Source of the DNA: Brachionus plicatilis
Taxonomy: Eukaryota > Rotifera > Eurotatoria > Ploima > Brachionidae
Assembly (NCBI GenBank): GCA_010279815.1
Contig: QEOQ01000141.1
Coordinates: forward strand, 682,001 to 746,000
DNA length: 64,000 bases
Direction of reading: 5' to 3'
The notes under the pieces are model-generated. The model made no database searches. It saw only the letters and a list, made by a program, of their open reading frames with translations, and was not told the DNA's origin. This document shows, in pieces, positions 54,842-64,000 of this stretch (position 1 is the first letter of the stretch; each line of letters begins with the position of its first letter). The position numbers and the translations under genes are program-made.

Positions 54842-55223
54842 CCGTATTTCGCTGAATATAAGCGGGCCGTTTTTATTCGAAAAAATTCACATCATCGACC
54901 AGCTTCTATTCGCATAGAAAAAGCAAATTTTGATGCTTGAATATAAGCGCTTTTAATATTTATAATTAGCTTGTTGTATAAAATGGAACCTTCACAACCA
55001 ATGCAACCTTGTAATTCGGTTTTATTTTTTTGTATTGGCTAATAAATATCCAATCAGGTTTCTCTAATTAACATAATTAGATCTAATCTGTAAAAATATG
55101 TTTGAATACAAGCCGGACCCGCTTATATTCGAAAAAATAAAAAAATGATTTTTTGCTCGAATAAAAGCGTCTCTTTTGATTTTTTCGTTCCTCCGGTACC
55201 CGTGTATATTCAGCGAAATACGG
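54842..55223. mobile_element. TA-flanked MITE, 382 bp, nested in the 3.1-kb element
   Basis: Both ends read CCGTATTTCGCTGAATATA inward and are flanked by TA at 54840-54841 and 55224-55225. GAATATAAGCG and TTATTCGAAAAAAT words recur in inverted orientation inside. TA duplication fits Tc1/mariner-like transposition. No ORF. Confidence 0.8.
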
Positions 55224-55339
55224 TACATAAAATTTAAGGATAAAACTATAAGTTAAATTTTTATATGTTTCGTAATGGCTCTTTTGAATTCCATTGAATA
55301 TGCACGACATATTCGGTTATCCAGCTCATTTTTCGATTT

Positions 55340-55580
55340 TAACAACAGCGTCCAAAAAACAGCCGTCGCGGCCGTCCGTCCAAGCCTGTTTGCGGCTCCG
55401 AATCGTCTGTCCCATCTGACCGACCCGTCCAACCAACCCGTCCGTCCAAACCGGCTTACACAACCGACCTAGCCGATCCATCCGACCTAACGAGCCGACC
55501 GGTCTGACCTAACCGACTTACACGGCTTACTGAGCCGTCCACACCTTCAGATATTGCCGGACGACCTAGGCGTTCAATAT
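55340..55580. repeat. GC-rich degenerate CCGACC/CCGTCC repeat
   Basis: About 200 bp of imperfect short units (CCGTCC, CCGACC, CCGATCC, CCGGTCT), far richer in G+C than the surrounding DNA. The outer part (CCTAGGCGTTCAATATTTTA at 55567) pairs with an inverted copy at about 55799-55818. It sits at the centre of the 3.1-kb element. Confidence 0.7.
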
Positions 55581-56400
55581 TTTATACAATTTAATTAAGA
55601 TACTTATTATTTATTATTTATTATAAATTGAAAAAATGTTTACCTGAGAATTTCCTAGTTGGGCAATATTTTACTTTAAGATTTCAAAATGATAAACTCA
55701 TTTTGGATAAAAAGCTCCCAAGAAATCCTCATATGAAAAATATTAAGTATTTTTTTTTTTAATTTTTGATAAAAAATAAATAAATTTTTTTCTAAAATAA
55801 AATATTGAACGCCTAGACCGGACAGTTCTGTCGGACGGCATGACCGGACAGGTTTAAACCGGCCGGATCGTTGGCGCTGCGTTTTTATTAGAACCGCTGT
55901 AAATAAAGTTTAATATTAATATTTTTCTAAATCAGCAGATAAAAATCCATATGAATAAAAATTTTATAACATATTTTTGGAAAAATAATTTTGGTATGTA
56001 TAATCCACCCTTTTAATATACAAAACAATTTATAAGCCTTTTAAGATTATTTTTAGGCCGTTTTTGTATATTACAAGAATGGATTATTATCCAAATATTT
56101 TAATTTATGCTTTTATATTTATATAAAAAAAAACAAATCTATCAAAACTAAACTTTTTACTCATAATTTACAATTTTTAAATAATATTTTAAGCCTTTTT
56201 TTGACTAAAGTGACATGTCACTAACTTGGACACTAAATTTTGTAAAAATCGTCATTTTTAGGCCTTTTTCGACTATAGTGACATGTCGCATTAGTCGAAA
56301 AAGGTCAAAATGAAAACCAGTGTTCGATAAATAGTGACATGTCACTTTAGCCGAATACCCAACTATAGTGACATGTCACTAAAATCGAGCAATTACGTTA

Positions 56401-58058
56401 TGTATTTTCCAAGTTTCTAAGAATTTAATATTCTCTTAAATTCTAAAAATGATTTTAAATAATTTTTCATCATATTTTAGGTTCTAATAATTTAAAATTC
56501 CATGCTAACTCATCTCTGAAATTTTGATTGTACTTTTATCAATCAAGAGTACAGTGGTAATTATTTAAAAAATACTTCAGTTCCAATTATTCCAAAACAA
56601 AGAGTTTACAAATTGTATTTCTGTTACAGAGTTTGTGTTGCGTTCAATACACTTTGTCAGTTACTGCTGAAAAAGTAGTACTCTAAACCAAAAGAAAACT
56701 GTAAGTTATACGCATTTGAATTCAAATAGACAATATTTATTTTAATTTTTACTCTTTGTTTAAAAACAATAGTGATGGGAGTTTTCTCTTTAGTTTACTA
56801 AATAAAAGTTATAACTTAAGCAATTAGCATGATTTTTCTGTAGCAGAAACTCAAATAAATTAAAATATGAGTAAATTATCAATTAATGATTCTTTAAACC
56901 TTTGAATTTAATTGATTATAAATTATGGAATCAATAAATTAAAAAATGTTATGTTTATTTTATTAATCAACCAATAGAATAAATAAATAATATTAAATAA
57001 AGACTTAAATTAATAACATCTGGTTTTGTTACCTATCCTCTTTTAAACAATTTTCACATAAAAAAAATTTATAACTGTCTAAATAAAGGAATGTTTCTTT
57101 TAATTAAAATTCAATAGATTAATTATCAAAATCAAATCCAAAATATTAACTAAAAATTAAAAAAAAATTATATAATGTCAAATCAATGTTTTTAAATATT
57201 TTTTTGTCTCACTATTCCTTAGATATCTCGCTTTCTGCATAATATCCCGCTATTCCTAAATTGTCTCACTATTTCAAAGATATCTCACTTATTCTATTAC
57301 AACATTTTTTTCTTAATATCAGACTTGTTTATGAGTCAGAGTTTTAAGTCTAAGTCACAAAAATTAAAGTAAAAAGTTATGACTTGACTTAAAATTACTT
57401 GAAAAATTAGTCGACTTAATTTTAGCCGACTAAACTAAATTATTTAAGTTAGGACCCATCACTAAAAAACAAATAAAATTTATCACTCTATTACATTTTA
57501 TTATTTATAGTATTTTAATATTTATTTTTACTTAAAAAATTTTAAATTTCTCAATTTTAAATTTGATTAGTAGTAGATGAACACTAAAAGCTTTCGTGAA
57601 TAATCATTTTGAATTTTTTAGACGTAAAAGGAGGATTAAAAGTCAACTTGACTCTACGGAGACAGTTTAGTAATTTGGTAAAAATTGACAATACAATAAC
57701 TTCACTAATAGATTTATGATTAGTATTTAGCTGTGTTTTTATGGAAAAATAATAATTAAATTTCAATAATAATACTAAAACTATGTCAAAATTCATTCAC
57801 AAAAAAATTAATTTTATTGCATTCCATTCTAATCTAAAAAAATTTTTACAAAAAAAATTTTCGAAAAAAACACCAGGTAATTAAATCAAACTGGAAAAAG
57901 ATAATTTTTTGTAAAGTCTAAAATTATTAAGTAAAATTAGTTTTTCAATTTTAATTTATTCCAAATCAATAATGAATTAATTAAAAAAATTTATCTTCCT
58001 AAAAAATTGGCAGAAAAAAAAACAAAGACTTCAAAACTACATTCAATAAAAATTTTTT
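56401..58058. other. AT-rich region with transposon ends, 3' flank of SUPV3L1
   Basis: CAGACTTGTTTATGAGTCAG at 57320 is a left end of the hAT-like family without a matching right end. TAGTGATGGG at 56771 and its reverse complement CCCATCACTA near 57450 are ends of another short-repeat type. No gene is seen. Confidence 0.4.
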
Positions 58059-61000
58059 TTAATTCTTTTTCTTCGAGTTAAAAATTTTCTTTACAGACAT
58101 ATCAATATTGTTTGAATCTTTTATATTACTACAATCTATTTTTTTTGTCTCAAAGTTTTTAATTTTTTTTAAAGACAATTCAATAGTTCCATCGTCTATC
58201 AAAGACTTGTACGATTCTTTAAAAGATCTATTCTGTTCAAAATTGGACTTGTAAATATCTTTCTTTTTATGTCCTTTACCTGGACCGGACTCGTTCTTTT
58301 TTTCTCCGATCGACTTCGATATATTTAAATAGTCAACTAGCTTTTCATATTTTGACTTGATTTTATTTTCATCAATTTTATCATTTGTGAAACTTGAGCT
58401 CAAGAGATTACAGTTGTATTTTTGATCATCACTTATAACTTGATTTTTTGTTATACTATCAAAGTCTATTTTTTCCATTTTGAGATTTGAGCATTGTGGA
58501 GTTACATTCTTGTGGCTCGAAAACATGTTGTTTATCTGAGATAAATTCTCGGCTTCAACTCGTTTATGTCTTCGGTTAATCAAATGCCGAGTTTTGTTTC
58601 CTGATTGATTTAAGACCGATATATTTTTTACTCCTTCATAAATTATTTGTTCCAATTCAACTCTCATTTGTTTGACTTGGTCAATATAAGTAAAAATATC
58701 TGGAAATCGATAAGCAAGCCAAAGATAAAGATCCAAAACGTCGTAGACAGTTTCTAAATGAGCAACTTCGTTGATATTTTGCGGAATTTTGAAAGGCCAT
58801 TCAATCATTTTTTTCAAAATTTCATCAGTAACCACCTCATTATTGCTGTAAAATCTAACAAATTTTACAAAACAGGAGCATACAAATGTTTGTTTGCGAT
58901 TAATGGGACTTGTGGCAAAAGTGTACTTTGACCTAAGATTTATGGGTATGTGGTCAATCATTTCAGCCAGGAAGGCTATCTCACCAAAGTTGCATAAAAA
59001 ATACTGACCACTGTCTATCCGACAGATGCTCATAAAGATTTTTATTAAATCACTCAAAGAATGGTTCGGTAAGAGATAAGCAAATAATTCGATTTGTTCG
59101 GCTGTTGGGTGCAGACCAGCTCGACTGGTCTTTTCGAGTGGTTGATTCAAAATTTCTTTTAAAACTGGCAAGTCTTGTGCTTTTAAAAAATGCAATTAAT
59201 TATTTTTCCTAGCTAATTATTAAATTCTAAGTATATTTTATTAAAATTATCAAAAATTTAATTTTTTTTTAATTAAAAAATTTACAGTGTGTTGTGATTT
59301 ATTTTGCTTTTGATGCTATTTTTTTTAAATATTGGCTTAAAAATTATTATTTTTAGCATAAAGATTACTTATACTTGTCTACTATTCTTAGCAACAGGGC
59401 GAACTTCAAGTTCTCTTCCTTTGGAATTATTACATTTAAAATCATGTTATTACAATTTTTTAATCTTATTTTTACAAATGAACTCAACTTTATCTTATTT
59501 TCTGTAATTAATTTTCGACGTTACCCTAATTCTAGCAAAAAATTAAAAAACGATTTTCTTTTATTTATTAAGCTTTATTCTAGTTTTTGAATTTGTTCTA
59601 GAAATTAATTTTTTTTTGGTTTGGATGTTAATAACTCCTAAAGAAATGAACTTGAAGTCTATCTTATTAGTAAACAAGAGCTTACATTATATTTCCAAAA
59701 ATTTACGGATTAATTCATATTATTAGGACTTACTTAATCTATTAAACCATATAAGTCAAAATTAGGACAAAGAATGAATTTAAAAAAATTATAAAATAAA
59801 ATCAGATAGCTGATTAGCGAAGATTTATTGAGGAAATATTCTGGTTTCTAAGTATCAGATATTTACTTAAATTAAGTAAGGATTTTAAGTTATTTTTCAA
59901 AATTTTAAATGTTCCAAAAATTCAAACTTTAACCTAATGCTACCAGTATAATTTAATAGATCAAGTTTATAATGCTTGTAGCTTTGCATCTTTATCTCTC
60001 CTAGTTGTTGATTTTTCACATTAAAGATTAAATTTATTTTTCTTGTCTTAAATCTTGGTGTAATTGCGAAAAAAAAAAATTTTGTTTAAATTTAAACTAG
60101 AGACGCTTTCCAAAATACTCATTTCTCAAATTTTTGATTATGATTCCGAAAAAAAAACTTTCAATGAAAATTTAGAATTATCATTTGAAAATTTCTAATA
60201 AAAACTTGAAATTATTTCTCTTAAATAATAAAGTTTTAATTTTCTAAATGAATTATTTAAAAAGCATATTAATTAATTGATTATTAATTCTTATTTTTAA
60301 TTTCAAAGTAAATGCATTTTTATCTCTATTTTGCGGTATTTGCGGAAAAAGCTCAGCACTATTTGGAAAAAATTATAAAATCTAATTTAATTTTTCTATT
60401 TAAAGTTATTAAAATTAAATTAATTAGAAAAATTTTTAACAATTTTTCTAACACCAAACTATTTTTGAACCCAGTTTTAAATTTTTAAATCTTAATTAAA
60501 ACTTTCCAACACAAATTTTGTGTTATGTGTTAATCAAAAAGAATTTTTTCATATATTAATTTTTAATATTGAAAAAAAATAATTTGTAAAAATTTTACCA
60601 GAAAATGTGGTAACAAATCCATCTTTGAATGCAGTATTGAATCGACCAGCTCGTCCCGCAATTTGCAAAGCCTGAGATGTGGTAATATTTTCAATTTCAG
60701 AAGCATCTTTTCCATCGGCATCATGTTTATTCTCTTTCTGCTGTACTTTTCTGAGCGAATAGAAAATAATTCTTCTAATATTCAAATTAAGACCCATGCC
60801 GATTGCGTCAGTGGCGACCAAAATTTTACATCTATCATCAGGATCATTGAACCGAGCTGCCTGAGCCAGTTTAACTCCAGGTGGCATTGAGCCGTAAATT
60901 ACGGCAACTTCATGTCCTCGCACCTCAAGATTGTTTAGCACATTATAAATATCATTTTTGTTAAAGCAAACAAAACAATCGCCAGGCTGAACATTGTCAT

Positions 61001-61889
61001 AAGACTCAAATGCTTTATCCATAACAGTCAAAGATGTCAGACGCTCATAAGTTTTAAGCTCAAAATCATCTCCAGTCAAAAAACTGAGATCTGAAATCAA
61101 ATCAGTGGCACTTAGGTCTCCACAGACGTGAATTTCTTGAGCCTTGATTCCCAATAGCGCTCTGGTCCAAGCCCAACCTCGTTGCTGATCTTTGATCATC
61201 TGAATTTCGTCTATGACGGCAACTTCATAATTTTTTTCCAAGTTAACCATTTCAACAGTACAAGCCATATGCTCGGATGGGTTGCCAGATTCGTCCCCGA
61301 ACTTCCTCTCTTCACCAGTTACCAAATCGCACTTATGACCAGCGTTGTTTGTTTTAATGAATACTTCATTTGCCAATAGTTTCAAAGGTCCACAATAAAT
61401 CCCACTTGAACTTTCCTGAAATCTCTTAAGAGCAGAGTATGTTTTTCCGCTATTTGTTGGACCAGCATGGTAAATTATTTGTCGTTTCACGTCACGGGCT
61501 TCAATGTACCAATAACTTGGCTCGGTAAGATCAGATATATGCTTCAAGTCTTCCATGCAATGCAGATGAGGAAATAATTCATGAGCATGACGCAAGAAAT
61601 ACGGAAACAAGTCCGTATGTTTAGCTGCTTTTTGAATGATATCGCTTAGTTTTATGTGCAAATCTGGCGGCAACGCTTTGGACTGTAGACAAAATCGTCT
61701 AAAACTCAGCAAAACATCACTAAACATTCGAGCTAAAACAATATTTTTAAAATTTTTTATTCTTAATTCTATTCTATTTTTTATTTTTAATAAAAAAAAT
61801 CTTATTATTACAATTTAATCCAGTTTCATGCGCTAGAGCCAGAACGTTTTCATCTTGTCGAAAATTTACCAAAACTTTGTTTATTTCAG
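58059..61889 (-). CDS. SUPV3L1: SUPV3L1 mitochondrial RNA helicase, first exon(s) not located
   Basis: Three recognised exons on the minus strand: 61889-61812, 61732-60599 and 59179-58059, in phase; the last intron is 1.4 kb. SUV3 is the ATP-dependent helicase of the mitochondrial RNA degradosome with PNPase. The first exon encodes [20 protein letters not shown]. The second carries Walker [26 protein letters not shown], the DEIQ box ([10 protein letters not shown]), [28 protein letters not shown] and motif [11 protein letters not shown]. The third has [17 protein letters not shown] and [18 protein letters not shown], then a long Lys/Ser-rich tail. The presequence exon is missing; a minus-strand frame at 63637-63549 (MIKSSLIEITRTSSRYNFLS, then a GT donor) is a speculative candidate. 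Confidence 0.93.
59180..60598 (-). other. Large SUPV3L1 intron
   Basis: 1.4-kb AT-rich intron starting GTAAAA and ending TTAAAAG on the minus strand. It lies between the motif VI exon and the GLHPTAEQ exon. No nested gene or repeat was recognised. Confidence 0.7.
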
Positions 61890-62300
61890 CTAAAAATATT
61901 TATTTTCTAATTAAATTTAATTTAAAAATATTTAAAAAATGAAAAATTTTAAATGATGACTTTTTTAATTATAAATAACAGGAAATTATTTTATTGAAAA
62001 TGATAGGTTGTTTTACTAAAAAAACTGAGATCTAAACAGGAAAATTCTTAAAAAAATAAAAATAAAGTTTAAATCTTAAATCTAGCCAAAATTTTTTATC
62101 TTATGATATTTTTAAATAAATGTGAAATTGAGAGAAAAATAATCGAATACATTACTTTTATTTTTTAAATGATAGTATTGTTTCAATCTATTAAAACTTA
62201 GAGGTTCTTTATGTGATTTGGTAATAATATTTTAAAATTCTAATTTTTTTATCTGAGAAGAAAGCTTTATTTATTATTCAAGCCTTATAGGCAAAATAAA

Positions 62301-62498
62301 TAGTGATGGGAAACGAAGTTAAGGTGGCATTGGTGGTGTCATTTCTTTGAGCTTTTTATTGAAAAAAAATCTTTTAATGAATTGATTTGATCAAATAATT
62401 ACAAAATTAGTATAAAATAAAGCATATTATTTTTTTAAAATTTTTTAATTTATTAAAGTAGATTTAAGATGCCACCGCCACTTCGTTTGCCAACATTA
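62301..62498. mobile_element. Short fold-back element, about 198 bp
   Basis: Left end TAGTGATGGGAAACGAAG then AAGGTGGCAT; right end, in reverse complement, TAATGTTGGCAAACGAAG then GCGGTGGCAT. Flanks AAAATAAA and AAAATTTA match at 6 of 8 bases, weakly hAT-like. No ORF. Confidence 0.6.
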
Positions 62499-63900
62499 AA
62501 AATTTAGGCTAATAAAATTTAAAAAAAGTATTAAAATAGAAAATAGGGAATAGAAAAAAGTGTAAAAGATTTGTTATTTGATACTTTAAAATTTTTGAAT
62601 AAAAAATGAAAAACTAAACTTTGATGACTAATTTAGAAAAAAATGATCTATTTCTATTTCTTTTTTTTTCAACATTTGTTTAACAATAATTTAAAAATAA
62701 TAAAAAATTTTAATTCTAGCAGATTTTTATAATATAAATGACGGAGTTTTAGAAATTTTAATTCATAACTCAATGATTTAATCACTTCTAAAAATTCTTG
62801 CGTTATTAATATTCAATAATGTTTTTAATAATCAATCAATTGGTATTATCTATAAGTTTTAAAAGGAATTGTTTCCCGTGATATTAAATTTTACTATTAA
62901 GTAGATTATGATGGCTCAGGCAAATACATTCTTTCTAAATTGAATTGTTAAAATAATGAAAAAAAAAGCCCTGTAAAATTGCATAGCTAAAGCACAACGT
63001 CAATTTCATAAGTCTTAAAGATTGAATGATTAGTAATGTTTAATTATTTTTAAGATTCCAACTACTATTATTAAATTAAAAGTACCAGATATAAAATTAA
63101 GATTATTTTACAAAAAAAACACTATAAAATTAAGGTACTTTAAAAATTAAAACATAATTGTACGTTTATTTTTTATGCCTTACTTCATTCAATTTATTTT
63201 CCTTTTCTTCATAAAGAAGAAGAAAAAAGAAAGGAAGAATCACTAAAATAAAAAGAAAGTGAGAGTCGATAAAAAGATAGAAATCATGTAAAAGATATTT
63301 TTAAGTTGTACTGTACAAATTTTATTTTTTATTTTTTTGCTTTTTTAAATTCATAATTTATTTTGTACCTAAATTGCTTACAGTGAACCAATATTTATAA
63401 TATTTCGATTATGAATTTTTATAAAGAGATGAAAAATATTATCATTGTCAATTAATTTTATAAAATAAAAAGATAAATAAAATTAATAGTAGGAATAGTA
63501 AAGTTTAGAACAGCAGTATTCTTTATTCTAGTGCCTTAAGTATTTTACGTCTTGCCGAGCTGCTCTCTTCTTTTTCCGGACAAAAAGTTGTATCTCGAAC
63601 TTGTTCTAGTTATCTCTATCAAAGAGCTTTTTATCATTCTTTCTGAGATTTAAATTTTAGCTTTTGGCAAAATTTACTCAACTTTTCAAATTATTTTCTC
63701 CTTGTTGATTAACTATTTTACTCATTTGCAAAAATTTTCTTCTATCAATAAAATTTTAATAAATTAAAAAAAAATAATTTGTAAATTTGCTCGAATATTT
63801 TATTGTTAATTTTTCTCTTATTATTTTAAATATAGTTTCTAATTTAAATTAATTAATTTCTAAAAAACATTATTCAAAAATTTTCAAGATCTGTCAAATA

Positions 63901-64000
63901 CAGTGCTGCTACGATACCTTGAATTCACCAAATTTTACGTAAATTATGGTAAATTCACAATATTTTACCATATTTACCGTAAAATATGGTAATCTAAAAA
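63901..64000. mobile_element. Partial transposon end cut by the window edge
   Basis: After a TA at 63899-63900, CAGTGCTGCTACGATACCTT is followed by GTAAATTATGGTAAATTC repeats. The CAGTGCTG start, TA flank and GTAAATT vocabulary resemble the Tc1-like elements at 13748 and 31800. The partner end lies beyond the window. Confidence 0.45.

Larger units (their letters stand above)
53270..56400. mobile_element. 3.1-kb element with long terminal inverted repeats rich in GACATGTC
   Basis: Ends are TAACGTAACTGCTCGATTTT on the left and AAAATCGAGCAATTACGTTA on the right. The left arm (53270 to about 53838) and right arm (about 55834-56400) are highly similar reverse complements, including a GC-rich inner tip (GCCAACGATCCGGCCGG). 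AGTGACATGTCACT, a perfect 14-bp palindrome, is repeated within the arms, and the right arm has one extra unit. A third copy of the outer 200 bp lies in direct orientation at 53996-54195. The centre holds another MITE and a GC-rich repeat. No transposase was recognised, so the element appears non-autonomous. Confidence 0.75.
61890..64000. other. AT-rich 5' region of SUPV3L1 to the window end
   Basis: Expected to hold the promoter and first exon(s) of SUPV3L1. The only protein-like minus-strand frame with a good donor is 63637-63549, unproven. A fold-back element and a partial transposon end are listed separately. Confidence 0.35.

Noticed and set aside
55083..55472. ORFs in the centre of the 3.1-kb element
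   Set aside because: They read through MITE ends and the CCGACC repeat; no conserved motif.

Overview
The window is animal nuclear DNA from a very AT-rich genome. Conserved genes are split by short introns, mostly 45-60 bp with GT..AG ends. The proteins are metazoan in type: a RING/B-box/NHL protein, p62/SQSTM1, an MRG15-type chromatin protein, ubiquilin, and mitochondrial BCKDK, LACTB, SUPV3L1, ISCA1 and ISCA2. Compact introns, extreme AT content and many small DNA transposons would suit a rotifer such as Brachionus; that assignment is inference only.

Layout. 31-2658 (+) is the 3' part of a CLHC1-like gene, converging on a small membrane-protein ORF (2648-2977, -). 4167-5063 (+) is an intronless aldo/keto reductase. 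5-9.4 kb is mostly repeats. 9482-10996 (-) is BCKDK, intronless and strikingly GC-rich. 11-17.7 kb is dense in non-autonomous DNA transposons, including a hAT-like element nested in a relative. 17748-19083 (+) is a complete six-exon MRG15 gene. ISCA2 and ISCA1 follow on the minus strand, with ISCA2's stop overlapping ISCA1's start. 21661-23103 (+) is a four-exon LACTB.

25.4-36.5 kb holds three tandem p62/SQSTM1 paralogues. Only the third is full length; the first two stop after the ZZ finger. A relic of LACTB exon 3 lies between copies 2 and 3, so the ancestral duplicated block probably included LACTB and p62. 40750-45818 (+) is the RING/B-box/NHL gene with a 3-kb intron full of fold-back and tandem repeats. 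46303-48540 (-) is ubiquilin in seven exons. 48.8-51.6 kb holds a probable non-LTR retroelement remnant and an inverted-repeat element with a small AT-hook-like ORF. 51.9-53.1 kb has two head-to-head EF-hand paralogues. 53270-56400 is a 3.1-kb element with arms of about 570 bp, rich in a GACATGTC palindrome and hosting a TA-flanked MITE. 58059-61889 (-) is SUPV3L1 lacking its first exon(s). The last 2 kb are AT-rich with two transposon ends.

Two themes recur. One is mitochondrial function: ISCA1/ISCA2 (4Fe-4S maturation), BCKDK (branched-chain amino acids), SUPV3L1 (mitochondrial RNA decay) and LACTB. The other is ubiquitin-linked proteostasis: three p62 copies, ubiquilin and a RING-NHL protein. 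They are not a single operon; only ISCA2-ISCA1 shows operon-like coupling. Exon boundaries were worked out by hand from splice signals, reading phase and remembered family sequence, not from transcripts.
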